A stretch of 55,000 nucleotides of DNA from Nitrospirales bacterium. Its GTDB lineage: Bacteria > Nitrospirota > Nitrospiria > Nitrospirales > UBA8639. Positions 16,269 to 25,134 of the stretch are shown here, one piece after another. The number at the start of each line of letters is the position of its first letter. Position 1 is the stretch's first letter. The translations under genes and the position numbers were made by a program. Location: NCBI GenBank assembly GCA_022825885.1, contig JAJDVY010000038.1:1-55000 (forward strand). Direction: 5' to 3'. Below the pieces are notes generated by a model. The model was given only the letters and a program-made list of their open reading frames with translations, ran no database searches and was not told the DNA's origin.

Positions 16269-16297
16269 ATTGTACCCCTTCACGCAGCCGTTGACAA
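16269..16297 (-). promoter_or_regulatory. Sigma-70-type promoter of rsmI
   Basis: On the minus strand TTGTCA (16292-16297), a 17-base spacer and TACAAT (16269-16274) lie 42 bases upstream of the rsmI ATG. Confidence 0.65.
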
Positions 16298-16320
16298 AAT
16301 AAAGGGCCGGCCATAGCACA

Positions 16321-16407
16321 TGTCATTCTGAGCCGGAGGCGAAGAATCTCTCGCTGAACTACCGAACGCCCAGAAAAGCAGATCCTTCGCTTCGCTCAGG
16401 ATGACCA
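16321..16407. repeat. Dispersed repeat family A, complete inverted-repeat element
   Basis: TGTCATTCTGAGC ... GAAGAATCT at the left is mirrored by AGATCCTTCGC ... GCTCAGGATGACCA at the right. The arms have several mismatches and enclose about 30 unrelated bases. Half copies occur at 3420-3447 and in fragments near 3065. It resembles a small non-autonomous palindromic element. Confidence 0.7.
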
Positions 16408-16500
16408 CTTTGGTGCGCTGTTCGGGAATTGCTGAATTCCTGATGACTATGTCGGATAACAGGTTTCTGTGTGCATTTTGAGTAAGGGAGGGAGCAGGTG

Positions 16501-17277
16501 ATGTTGAAAGGTCGTGTGGCTCTTGTGACGGGGGGCGGGTCGGGAATCGGCAGGGGAATCGCCCGGGGGTTCGCGGATAAAGGCGTTCACGTGGCCGTGT
16601 GCGGGCGGCGTGGTGATTTGCTCGACCAGACGGTTTCTCAGATCCGTGAGGGTGGAGGAAGCGTCATGAGCATGCCCGCGGATGTCACCCGTCGTGACGA
16701 GGTGGAGCGATTTGTTGCGTCAGTCGTCAACGAGTGGGGGCAGATCGATATCCTGGTCAACAACGCCGGGGTTTCAGGCCGGACTCCGATAGACGATCCT
16801 GATGACACGCGTTGGCTGAATATTCTCGACGTGAATTTGACGGGATCGTATCTTTGTTCAAAAGTCGTGTTGCCGCATATGAAAGATCCCGGTCGTATTG
16901 TGAATATGTCTTCTGTCCTCGGCCGGTTCGGCGTCCCCGGTTATGCGGCCTATTGCACGGCCAAACATGGCATTATCGGGTTTACCAAGGCTTTGGCGCT
17001 TGAGGTGGCCGGGCGGGGTATTACGGTGAATGCCATCTGTCCTACCTGGGTCGATACCGATATGGCGCGTCAGGGCATTGAAGAAACAGCGGCTATCCTG
17101 GGGATGCCCGCCGAAGAATTCCGTGCCCAAGCCGTGGCCGCGGTCCCCATCAAAAGAATGGCGGAGGTTGGAGAGGTCGTTGCCCTGACGATGTATCTTT
17201 GCCACGCGGATGCGGCTTCGATTACGGGGCAGGTCATCAACGTGTGCGGCGGCGCAACGGCAGGGTCTGGCGGTTGA
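16501..17277 (+). CDS. Short-chain dehydrogenase/reductase
   Basis: The protein of 258 residues has the classical SDR signature: TGGGSGIG for cofactor binding, NNAG, the catalytic Ser in MSSV, and YCTAK with catalytic Tyr and Lys. The C-terminal ITGQVINVCGG is the usual family end. It should be a cytosolic NAD(P)-dependent alcohol or ketone reductase; FabG-like or 3-hydroxybutyrate dehydrogenase-like roles are both possible. ATG 16501 was chosen over GTG 16498 because GGGAGGGAGCAGG is better placed. The ccsA-like gene follows, and the two may be transcribed together. Confidence 0.88.
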   Translation: MLKGRVALVTGGGSGIGRGIARGFADKGVHVAVCGRRGDLLDQTVSQIREGGGSVMSMPADVTRRDEVERFVASVVNEWGQIDILVNNAGVSGRTPIDDPDDTRWLNILDVNLTGSYLCSKVVLPHMKDPGRIVNMSSVLGRFGVPGYAAYCTAKHGIIGFTKALALEVAGRGITVNAICPTWVDTDMARQGIEETAAILGMPAEEFRAQAVAAVPIKRMAEVGEVVALTMYLCHADAASITGQVINVCGGATAGSGG

Positions 17278-17376
17278 GTGGCCTCGCCGCTCGGTCTCGC
17301 TCCCTTTCTTGCTATCTTCAAACGGCCTCTCTATACTTCCACACTAGGTGTATACGACTATTTTCCGGGGGTACCG

Positions 17377-18177
17377 ATGACCGTTGCCTTTTTGCAACTG
17401 ACGTTGGGGTTGTATTTTATCGGGATCTTGCTCTCCCTGGTCTACCTGCTCCGGCGGTCCGACGTTCTTGCCAGGGTGGCGCTTGCGGCGACGTGCATCG
17501 GGTTTGCCATCCATACCGTGGTCTTGGCCATACAAGTCTTTTCCGGAGAAGCCGGTGTCACGTTCCATAAGGCCCTCTCGTTTTTTTCGTGGTCCCTGAT
17601 CCTGGTTTTTTTGCTGGTCGTCCTTCTCCAACGGATTTACGTCCTGGGTGCCTTCCTGTTGCCCATTGCCTTCCTTTCGCTGATCTCGACGGCGGTGTTG
17701 CCCTCGGAAACCCCGGTGCTTCACCCCATGTTTCAAGCGGTGTGGGTCCACGTCACGCTCAGCATGTTGGGGGCGGTCGGGTTTGCCGTGGCTTTTGTGG
17801 CAGGAGTCATGTATCTGATGCAGGAGCGGCTCCTGAAATCCAAACAATTCAACGTCCTGTTCTTTAAGTTGCCGCCGCTGGATTTCCTGGACACGTTGAA
17901 CCAGCGCTCGATGTTGTTGGGATTCCCATTCCTCACACTCGGTATCCTGACGGGAGCCATCTCCGCCCAGGTCACGCTGGGCGCCTACGTGAGTTGGAAT
18001 CCGGAACAGGTTTGGGCGCTTGTCACGTGGGTCTTTTATTTCGTGGTGCTGATGGGCCGGGTCACCGTAGGCTGGCGGGCAAAAAAGGCGGCCTATCTGA
18101 CGATCGTAGGCTTCGCAGGCGTGCTGTTGACGTTTCTCGGGGTCGTGCTGAAAGGGAACGGGATTTCCGTAAGCTGA
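17377..18177 (+). CDS. CcsA/HemX-type membrane protein
   Basis: The 266-residue product has about eight hydrophobic segments and the CcsA/ResC family end GAYVSWNPEQVWALVTW, a weakened version of the heme-handling WWD motif. Family members deliver heme for c-type cytochromes; the HemX branch sits before hemA and modulates glutamyl-tRNA reductase levels. The gene position before hemA favours HemX. The frame is open back to 17278, but ATG 17377 is preceded by a G-rich site and begins right at the first membrane segment. Its stop overlaps the hemA start (TGATGA). Confidence 0.82.
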   Translation: MTVAFLQLTLGLYFIGILLSLVYLLRRSDVLARVALAATCIGFAIHTVVLAIQVFSGEAGVTFHKALSFFSWSLILVFLLVVLLQRIYVLGAFLLPIAFLSLISTAVLPSETPVLHPMFQAVWVHVTLSMLGAVGFAVAFVAGVMYLMQERLLKSKQFNVLFFKLPPLDFLDTLNQRSMLLGFPFLTLGILTGAISAQVTLGAYVSWNPEQVWALVTWVFYFVVLMGRVTVGWRAKKAAYLTIVGFAGVLLTFLGVVLKGNGISVS

Positions 18178-19577
18178 TGAATATCATCCTTGTCGGAATG
18201 AGTCATAAAACCGCTCCCATCGAGCTTCGGGAACTGCTTGCGGTTCCCGACAGCCGGATGGGCGAAGCCCTCAACCGGCTCATGGCTCATGAAGGTATTC
18301 GAGAAGGGATGTTGTTGCAGACCTGCAATCGCGTGGAAGTGTACGCAGTGGCCGACCAGGTGGAGCAAGGATTTTCCGCGATCCAGGAATTTTTCGTGGA
18401 TACGCACCTTTCGGTGTCCGCGGAACAATTGATGCCCCGCCTGTATTGTCACGCGGAAGACCGGGCCATTACGCATCTGTTTCGCGTGGCGTCAAGTCTC
18501 GATTCCCTGGTGGTGGGAGAGCCGCAAATCCTGCGTCAAGTGAAGGATTCCTTCCAGGAGGCGTTGACCCATAATGCTACCGGGGTCATCCTGAACAAGT
18601 TGATCAAAAAGGCGATTTCCGTGGCCAAGCGCGTTCGTACGGAGACCCGGATCGCGGAAAACGCGGTGTCCGTGAGCTATGCCGCCGTCGAACTGGCCAA
18701 GAAAGTCTTCAGCGACCTGTCGGCCAGGACGGTGATGCTGGTCGGGGCCGGAGAAATGGCCAAATTGGCGGCGCAGCATCTGGTGAATCACGGGGTCCAC
18801 GAGGTGTTGCTCACCACGCGCGACCCGGTCAGAGCGGCGGATATGGCTGCCAGGTTCAATGGGGTGTCCATTCCCTTTGAAGATTTTCGTGCGAACATGC
18901 ACCGGGCCGATATTGTGCTGTGTTCCACCGGGGCGTCCCACTACCTGATCGCTCCCGAGGACGTGGAACGGGCGGTTCGCGCACGCTGGAACCAGCCGAT
19001 TTTTCTGATCGACGTCTCGGTTCCTCGCAATATCGATCCCGACGTTCGTCAGGTCGATAATGCGTTCCTGTTCGATATCGACGATCTCGAATCGCATATC
19101 GAACAGAACCGTGAAGAGCGCCGGTTGGAAGCCACCCATGCCGAATCCATCGTCAAAGACGAAGTTGAAGTGATCCTGAAATGGCTCCAGTCTTTAAAGG
19201 CGACCCCCACGATTATTGCTTTGCGTAAACGGGCGGATGCCTTGAAGCAGGCGGAGTTGCAAAAAGCCCTGAGCCGGCTTGGGCCGTTGACGCCGGAGCA
19301 GCAGGAGGCCGTGGAAGGGCTCGCTTCCGGGATCGTCAACAAACTGCTTCACGGCCCATTGGTGGCCTTGAAATCCGCGGCCCAATCATCCAACGGGTTT
19401 GTGTATATCGAAGCGGCGAGACGGTTTTATGATTTGGGACGGAGTCTTCCCGGGCAGGAGTCCGTCAATGATCATGATGTCCGGGCCGGGACAGACGTGG
19501 CGATGGACGAGATTGCCTCCACGTCGACCGAAGACCCGGAACAGGAAAGGATTCCCCGGCGGGCTTCGGGCCTGTAG
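18177..19577 (+). CDS. hemA: Glutamyl-tRNA reductase
   Basis: The 466-residue enzyme reduces glutamyl-tRNA to glutamate-1-semialdehyde, the committed step of C5-pathway tetrapyrrole synthesis. Visible hallmarks are GMSHKTAPIELRE at the N-terminus, catalytic Cys50 in LLQTCNRVEVY, SSLDSLVVGEPQI, the NADPH-binding VGAGEMAKLAAQHL, and the C-terminal dimerisation helix. The C-terminus extends about 35 residues beyond the usual end (rich in acidic and serine/threonine residues). Its ATG overlaps the stop of the ccsA-like gene, so translation is coupled. Confidence 0.97.
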   Translation: MNIILVGMSHKTAPIELRELLAVPDSRMGEALNRLMAHEGIREGMLLQTCNRVEVYAVADQVEQGFSAIQEFFVDTHLSVSAEQLMPRLYCHAEDRAITHLFRVASSLDSLVVGEPQILRQVKDSFQEALTHNATGVILNKLIKKAISVAKRVRTETRIAENAVSVSYAAVELAKKVFSDLSARTVMLVGAGEMAKLAAQHLVNHGVHEVLLTTRDPVRAADMAARFNGVSIPFEDFRANMHRADIVLCSTGASHYLIAPEDVERAVRARWNQPIFLIDVSVPRNIDPDVRQVDNAFLFDIDDLESHIEQNREERRLEATHAESIVKDEVEVILKWLQSLKATPTIIALRKRADALKQAELQKALSRLGPLTPEQQEAVEGLASGIVNKLLHGPLVALKSAAQSSNGFVYIEAARRFYDLGRSLPGQESVNDHDVRAGTDVAMDEIASTSTEDPEQERIPRRASGL

Positions 19578-19618
19578 CGACGAGGCCGGTCCCGGGGACG
19601 GCTGATAAAGGAAGCGGA

Positions 19619-20566
19619 GTGAGCTTGACGAATGGACGGCGGGCCTCTCTCGTCATTGGTACACGCGGCAGTCAACTGGCCCTCTGGCAGGCGGAATGGG
19701 TTCAGGCTCGGCTTCGGGAAATCGCGCCGTCCGTGTCGGTCCGGCTTGAACGGATTCGGACAAGCGGCGATAAGATTCTCGACGTGCCGTTAGCCAAAAT
19801 CGGAGGGAAAGGGTTATTCGTCAAGGAAATCGAGGAGGCGTTATCCAGGGGAGACATCGATCTCGCGGTCCATAGTATGAAAGACGTGCCTTCCGTGTTG
19901 CCGGAGGGATTGGCCATCGTTTGTGTTCCGGAGCGGGAGGATGCCCGGGATGCCTTACTCACCAGGGACGACGTGGCGTTCCGGGATCTTCCGTCCGGTG
20001 CGAAGGTGGGGACCAGTAGTCTGCGACGGCAAGCCCAGTTGTTGGCTCACCGCCAAGATCTGAACGTGAGCATGCTTCGAGGCAACGTGAATACCCGTCT
20101 GAGAAAGCTTCAGGACGGCGAATACGACGCAATTGTCCTGGCGGCGGCGGGTCTTGCCCGGTTGGGTTGGGCCGAGCACGTCACCGAGTATCTCTCCCCG
20201 TCCTTGAGTCTTCCGGCGGTCGGCCAGGGTGCCTTGGGGATCGAATCTCGCGCGGATGACACGTTTGTTCGAGGATTGCTGGAGCCCATCAACGATGCCA
20301 TGACCTCTATGGCGGTTTCAGCCGAACGGGCCTTCCTGGATCGATTGGAGGGGGGGTGTCAGGTGCCGATTGCCGGTCACGCGGTTGTGGAGAACCAGTC
20401 GGTGCGGTTTGAAGGACTCGTTGCCAGCGTCGATGGAACACGGGTCATTCGTGACCGGATCGAGGGACCGGTGGAACAGGCGGCCCAACTCGGGACGTCC
20501 TTGGCCGAGCGGATCCTGGAGGCGGGAGGAAAGCCTATTTTAGATCAAATCTATGGACGCGCGTAA
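19619..20566 (+). CDS. hemC: Porphobilinogen deaminase (hydroxymethylbilane synthase)
   Basis: The 315-residue enzyme polymerises four porphobilinogens to hydroxymethylbilane. It shows IGTRGSQLALWQ, VHSMKDVPS, the arginine-rich GTSSLRRQAQ and LRGNVNTRL, and Cys247 (EGGCQVPIAG), which carries the dipyrromethane cofactor. The GTG start at 19619 follows AAAGGAAGCGGA. The last residues (ILDQIYGRA) reappear at the end of the next gene, described under findings. It belongs to the heme operon. Confidence 0.97.
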   Translation: MSLTNGRRASLVIGTRGSQLALWQAEWVQARLREIAPSVSVRLERIRTSGDKILDVPLAKIGGKGLFVKEIEEALSRGDIDLAVHSMKDVPSVLPEGLAIVCVPEREDARDALLTRDDVAFRDLPSGAKVGTSSLRRQAQLLAHRQDLNVSMLRGNVNTRLRKLQDGEYDAIVLAAAGLARLGWAEHVTEYLSPSLSLPAVGQGALGIESRADDTFVRGLLEPINDAMTSMAVSAERAFLDRLEGGCQVPIAGHAVVENQSVRFEGLVASVDGTRVIRDRIEGPVEQAAQLGTSLAERILEAGGKPILDQIYGRA

Positions 20567-20643
20567 ACCGGACCGATTGAAGGTGGTGATCCCATGGAGG
20601 CTCGGGCTTTCTTCGCGTCGCGTCCTGATCCAAGGAGCATGGT

Positions 20644-21090
20644 ATGATTCCGGTGAAATCGTTCATGACCCCTGCTGAAAAGTTTGTTGTCGTTGATTGT
20701 GCGACCAGTGTCCGGAAGGCGTCGGAAATCATGAGGGATAGGCGTATCGGCAGTGTGTTTGTTGCCAGGGACAAGGAACTCATCGGCATTTTGACCGAAA
20801 CGGATTTTGCCCGCCGTTTGGTGGCGGTACGATTGGACCCGGACCGGACGACCGTCGAACACATCATGTCTTCTCCCATTTTGCACATTGATGAGAACAA
20901 GGGGCTGTTGGATGCCAGTGACCTGATGGCTGATAAACGTATCCGGCATTTGGGCGTCTCGCGGGATGGGGAACTGGTTGGGATGATTTCCGTCAGAGAT
21001 CTGGTCATGACTGTGGCCTATATTCCCAGGAAATGGATTATGGGCGTAGGCGGGGAGCATATTTTGGCGCAAATCTATGGACGTGCGTAA
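20644..21090 (+). CDS. CBS-domain protein 1, with a C-terminal tail copied from hemC
   Basis: The 148-residue protein consists of two CBS motifs (VRKASEIMRDRRIGSVFVA and LLDASDLMADKRIRHLGVS). CBS pairs bind adenine nucleotides or SAM and sense energy state. It is roughly 70% identical (hand alignment) to the second CBS protein at 22725-23117, but continues past the shared ending IPRK with WIMGVGGEHILAQIYGRA. The last eight residues and their DNA match the hemC end. The hemD fusion gene begins directly after its stop. A regulatory role for heme synthesis would fit the position but is inference. Confidence 0.88.
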   Translation: MIPVKSFMTPAEKFVVVDCATSVRKASEIMRDRRIGSVFVARDKELIGILTETDFARRLVAVRLDPDRTTVEHIMSSPILHIDENKGLLDASDLMADKRIRHLGVSRDGELVGMISVRDLVMTVAYIPRKWIMGVGGEHILAQIYGRA

Positions 21091-22638
21091 ATGGCCGAAC
21101 TTCGACCGTCCGGGAAAATCTATCTGGTAGGGGCGGGTCCGGGGGATCCCGGTCTCCTGACGCTTCGCGGCAAAGTCTGCCTTCAGGAGGCAGACGTCGT
21201 GTTATATGACCATCTTGCCAATCCTGCGTTGTTGCAGTACGCCTCCTCCGAGGCAGAGCGGATTTACGTGGGGCGCCGCGGGTGCGGGATTTACCGGCCT
21301 CAAGACGAAATCCATCGGTTGATGCTGGAGAAAGTTCGTGAAGGGAAGTGTGTGGTCCGTTTGAAGGGCGGAGACCCCTTCGTGTTCGGACGGGGCGGAG
21401 AAGAAGCCGAGTGGATCGTTGAACACCGGATCCCTTTTGAAGTGGTGCCGGGCGTGACTTCGGCGGTCGCGGTCCCCGCGTACGCGGGCATTCCCGTCAC
21501 GCATCGGACCCTGGCGTCGACTGTGGCCTTTATCACGGGCCATGAAGACCCGGACAAGGACGAGACGGCGTTGGAATGGCCACGCTTCGCTGCCGCAGAG
21601 GGGACCCTGGTGTTTTTGATGGGTGTCAAAAATCTGCCCATGATCGTGTCCCGGTTGCTTGAGGAAGGGAAAACCGTGGATACTCCCGTGGCGCTGGTCC
21701 GGTGGGGGACTTATGCCAAACAACGGACGGTGGTCGGAACCTTGCGCGACGTTGTCGAGCGCGCGAAAGCGGCTGATATTCGCCCTCCCACGGTGATGGT
21801 GGTGGGGGAAGTCGTCCGGTTGCGGGAGCAACTCAACTGGTTTGAGACGAAACCCTTATTCGGCAAGCGCGTCCTCGTGACGCGCGCCAAAGCTCAGGCG
21901 TCGGAATTGTCGGATCTGATCAGGGCACAGGGCGGGGAACCGATTGAATGCCCGACCATTGACTTCATTCCCCCCGACGATTGGGCGGAAGTCGATGCGG
22001 CCATTGAGCAGCTTGCCACGTATCACTGGCTTGTGTTGACCAGCGTCAATGGGGTAAAGGCATTTATGCAGCGTCTGTGGCACCATGGGCGGGACGCGCG
22101 GGCGTTGGCAGGGTTGCAGGTCTGTTGTATCGGACCACGGACGGCTGAGGAAGTAAGACGATTCGGCATCGATGCCGATCTGGTGCCGGAGACGTTCCAG
22201 GCTGAAGGGTTGATCGACGTTCTGAAGCGAGCCGGGGTGTCCGGCCAACGGGTGTTGCTTGCGCGGGCCGCGCAAGCCCGTGAGATCCTGCCGGAGGAAT
22301 TGGAGCGGTCCGGGGCCTTTGTGCGCGTCGTGAAGGTCTATAAGACCGTGGTGCCGGCGATTGAGCGGGAGCGCGTTCAGCAACTGTTTCGAGACCATTT
22401 GATTGACGTGGTCACGTTTGCCAGTTCGTCCACCGTTCGCAACTTTTTTCAACTTTTTGACGAAGCCCGTGACTTGAGACAACGTTTGAATGGAACGATT
22501 ATTGCGAGTATCGGACCAATTACGGCGAACACGATTCGGGAAATGGGACTGGACGTTCACGTGATGGCGACCCGGAATACGATCCCGGCGTTGGTTCAGT
22601 CGTTGGTCGATTACGTTCAACACGAGGTCCCTTCTTGA
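21091..22638 (+). CDS. cobA-hemD: Fused uroporphyrinogen-III C-methyltransferase / uroporphyrinogen-III synthase
   Basis: The 515-residue protein is a two-enzyme fusion. Residues 1 to about 250 are a SUMT/CobA methylase (VGAGPGDPGLLTLRG, VVRLKGGDPFVFGRGGEE, AGIPVTHR), which makes precorrin-2 for siroheme or cobalamin. Residues about 258-515 are HemD (VLVTRAKAQASEL, LTSVNGVKAF, FASSSTVRNFF), which closes hydroxymethylbilane to uroporphyrinogen III. The fusion places the branch point to siroheme on one chain. ATG 21091 is adjacent to the preceding stop, suggesting translational coupling. Confidence 0.95.
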   Translation: MAELRPSGKIYLVGAGPGDPGLLTLRGKVCLQEADVVLYDHLANPALLQYASSEAERIYVGRRGCGIYRPQDEIHRLMLEKVREGKCVVRLKGGDPFVFGRGGEEAEWIVEHRIPFEVVPGVTSAVAVPAYAGIPVTHRTLASTVAFITGHEDPDKDETALEWPRFAAAEGTLVFLMGVKNLPMIVSRLLEEGKTVDTPVALVRWGTYAKQRTVVGTLRDVVERAKAADIRPPTVMVVGEVVRLREQLNWFETKPLFGKRVLVTRAKAQASELSDLIRAQGGEPIECPTIDFIPPDDWAEVDAAIEQLATYHWLVLTSVNGVKAFMQRLWHHGRDARALAGLQVCCIGPRTAEEVRRFGIDADLVPETFQAEGLIDVLKRAGVSGQRVLLARAAQAREILPEELERSGAFVRVVKVYKTVVPAIERERVQQLFRDHLIDVVTFASSSTVRNFFQLFDEARDLRQRLNGTIIASIGPITANTIREMGLDVHVMATRNTIPALVQSLVDYVQHEVPS

Positions 22639-22724
22639 CGGCGCATGGATTGTCGAACGTTCTTCTCTTCATGGACGATGGGCATTGTTTGTTCAATGAG
22701 GCGTGTTAATCCAAGGAGAATTTT

Positions 22725-23117
22725 ATGGTTCCAGTGAAATCGTTTATGGTCCCTGCTGAAAAATTTATGACCGTTGATCGTGACACCAGTGTCCGGAAGG
22801 CGGCGGAAATCATGAAGGATAGTGGTATCGGCAGCGTGTTCATCTCCCGGGACAAGGAGGTCATCGGAATTTTGACCGATACGGATCTCGTCCGTCGTTT
22901 GGTGGCGGCGGGATTGGATTCGGACCGGACGACCGTTGAACAAATCATGTCGGCACCAGTGTTGAAAATTGACGAAAACAAGACGCTGTTGGATGCCAAC
23001 GACCTGATGGCCAAGGAACACGTCCGGCATTTGGGGGTTGCGCGGAACGGAGAACTCGTCGGGATGATCTCCGTGCGGGATCTGGTGGTTTTTCTCACGA
23101 ATCTTCCGAGGAAATAA
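22725..23117 (+). CDS. CBS-domain protein 2 (paralogue of the gene at 20644)
   Basis: The protein of 130 residues has two CBS motifs and aligns without gaps to CBS protein 1, ending at LPRK where the other continues. The short leader before each gene also shares AATCCAAGGAG or TGATCCAAGGAG directly upstream of the start. It lies between cobA-hemD and hemB in the operon. The two copies probably form homo- or hetero-dimers that bind a nucleotide, with the ligand unknown. Confidence 0.88.
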   Translation: MVPVKSFMVPAEKFMTVDRDTSVRKAAEIMKDSGIGSVFISRDKEVIGILTDTDLVRRLVAAGLDSDRTTVEQIMSAPVLKIDENKTLLDANDLMAKEHVRHLGVARNGELVGMISVRDLVVFLTNLPRK

Positions 23118-23195
23118 ACGTGACGCTGCCGGCCGGGCTCGTCCGCTGAGCCGCAAGTCCGGGAACTCTTTTTCAAGCCGGCTTTTGGACCGATA

Positions 23196-24179
23196 ATGGG
23201 ATTTCCTCATCAGCGAATGCGACGCTTGCGTGAATCCGAGCCGCTTCGGCGAATGGTACGGGAAACTGCGCTGGCATCGAGTGATCTGATTTATCCACTG
23301 TTCGTGAAAGAAGGGACGGATCAACGGGAGGCGATCCTGTCGATGCCCGGCCAATTCCGGTGGTCCATCGATCGCTTAATCACGGAAGCGACGGACGCCC
23401 ATCGGCTTGGCATCCCGGCGGTCATGCTGTTCGGGATCCCTGATCACAAGGACGAACGCGGGTCGTCAGGTTATGATCCGAACGGGATCGTGCAACGGGC
23501 CGTTCGTGCGCTCAAGGACCGGGTCCCGGACCTGTTCGTCGTGACGGACGTCTGTATCGATGAATATACGTCCCATGGGCATTGCGGCATCGTGCAAGAC
23601 GGTCGCATCCTGAATGATGAAACCCTCGACTGCTTGCGTCTGATGGCGAAAACTCATGCGGAAGCCGGGGCCGACATGGTGGCGCCTTCCGACATGATGG
23701 ACGGGCGCGTTGCGGCGATTCGTGACGAATTGGATCAGGGCGGGTTCGAGCGCGTGCCCATCATGTCCTATGCCGCCAAGTATGCGTCCTGCCTGTATGC
23801 GCCGTTCAGGGAGGCGGCTTCTTCCAGCCCTGCGTTCGGCGACCGGTGTTCGTACCAAATGGATCCTGCCAATGCGCGTGAAGCCGTCCGTGAAGTGCGA
23901 GCCGACGTGGAGGAAGGTGCGGACGTGATCATGGTGAAACCGGCGTTGCCGTACCTGGATATTATTTCGCGGACGCGGGCCGAGGTGGACGTGCCCGTCG
24001 CGGCGTTTCAAGTGAGCGGCGAATACAGCATGATCAAGGCCGCGGCCCAACAAGGATGGCTTGACGACTCCAAGGCGATATTGGAAACGTTGCTGTCCAT
24101 CAAACGTGCCGGGGCCGATCTGATCCTTACGTACTTTGCCAAGGACGCGGCTCGGTTGCTGAATGCCGCTACCTCATGA
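23196..24179 (+). CDS. hemB: Delta-aminolevulinic acid dehydratase (porphobilinogen synthase)
   Basis: The 327-residue enzyme condenses two aminolevulinates into porphobilinogen. Schiff-base Lys residues are Lys195 (YAAKYAS) and Lys248 ([10 protein letters not shown]). The metal loop is [14 protein letters not shown], so positions 120/122/130 are Cys/Asp/Cys instead of the zinc type Cys/Cys/Cys or the magnesium type without cysteines. Its stop overlaps the ribF start (ATGA). It closes the heme part of the operon. Confidence 0.97.
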   Translation: MGFPHQRMRRLRESEPLRRMVRETALASSDLIYPLFVKEGTDQREAILSMPGQFRWSIDRLITEATDAHRLGIPAVMLFGIPDHKDERGSSGYDPNGIVQRAVRALKDRVPDLFVVTDVCIDEYTSHGHCGIVQDGRILNDETLDCLRLMAKTHAEAGADMVAPSDMMDGRVAAIRDELDQGGFERVPIMSYAAKYASCLYAPFREAASSSPAFGDRCSYQMDPANAREAVREVRADVEEGADVIMVKPALPYLDIISRTRAEVDVPVAAFQVSGEYSMIKAAAQQGWLDDSKAILETLLSIKRAGADLILTYFAKDAARLLNAATS

Positions 24180-25099
24180 ACGTTTCACACGGGCTTCCAT
24201 GCCTTCCTTTGCCGTCCAATCCGGTACTGACGATCGGCAATTTTGACGGGCAGCACGTCGGTCATCGACAACTGCTGGCCGCCGTCGTTCAATGCGCGCG
24301 CGAACAACGGGGCACGCCGATGGTGTTGACCTTCGATCCCCATCCGGTGTCGGTGTTGAGTCCCGGAACCGCCTTTCAATTCTTGACGTCCCCTTCGGAT
24401 AAGTTGGCTTGGTTCGAGGCGCAGGGCGTCGAGCACCTCGTGGTCTTGAATTTCACCAGGACGTTTGCCGCGTTGAGCCCGCAGGAATTTGTGTGGTCGA
24501 TTCTCAAGGATGGGTTGGGTGTCAAGGACCTGTTCGTGGGGGAGCATTTTGTGTTTGGCAGAAACCGGGCCGGCAATGCGGAGACCTTGCGGGAGTTGGC
24601 CGGACAAGCCGGGTTCCGGGTTCATTTTCTCAAACCCGTGAGTTCCCGGGAAGCGATCGTGAGCTCGACCCGTATTCGCCAGTTCATCCGGGCGGGGAAA
24701 ATGGAACAAGCGATGGACGATCTGGGACGTCCGTATTCCCTGAAAGGCACGGTGATTGAAGGTGAACGCCGAGGGCAGGGGTTGGGCTACCGCACGGCTA
24801 ATCTTCGGCCGGACACGGACCGGGTTCTTCCGCCGGACGGGGTGTATGCCACGAAAATGGTGTGGCACGGTACGGTGTTTCCCGCGGTGAGTTATCTCGG
24901 GACTCGTCCCACCTTCGGAGAGGGGGAACGGTTGCTGGAAGTGCACGTCCTGGATGGCGTCCGTGACCTGTACGGGCAACCTATTGAAGTTCAATTCTTA
25001 CAATACATTCGAGGCGATGAACGGTTTGATGATTCCGGGCAGCTTGCCGAACGAATCGCGCAGGACGTTCAGCAGACTCGACGCGTATTTGCCGCATAA
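24176..25099 (+). CDS. ribF: Bifunctional riboflavin kinase / FAD synthetase
   Basis: This 307-residue protein has the N-terminal adenylyltransferase motif [10 protein letters not shown] and [12 protein letters not shown]. Its C-terminal flavokinase carries GYRTANL, then YLGTRPTFG. It phosphorylates riboflavin and adenylates FMN. The four-base ATGA overlap with hemB indicates translational coupling, which links flavin and heme supply. Confidence 0.95.
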   Translation: MNVSHGLPCLPLPSNPVLTIGNFDGQHVGHRQLLAAVVQCAREQRGTPMVLTFDPHPVSVLSPGTAFQFLTSPSDKLAWFEAQGVEHLVVLNFTRTFAALSPQEFVWSILKDGLGVKDLFVGEHFVFGRNRAGNAETLRELAGQAGFRVHFLKPVSSREAIVSSTRIRQFIRAGKMEQAMDDLGRPYSLKGTVIEGERRGQGLGYRTANLRPDTDRVLPPDGVYATKMVWHGTVFPAVSYLGTRPTFGEGERLLEVHVLDGVRDLYGQPIEVQFLQYIRGDERFDDSGQLAERIAQDVQQTRRVFAA

Positions 25100-25134
25100 A
25101 TCGAGCCGTACGTCCATCACCATCGGTGGCGATT

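Noticed and set aside
20551-21072. Minus-strand frames opposite both CBS genes with similar peptides
   Set aside because: The similarity arises because the sense genes are paralogous; the antisense frames have no starts or functional motifs.
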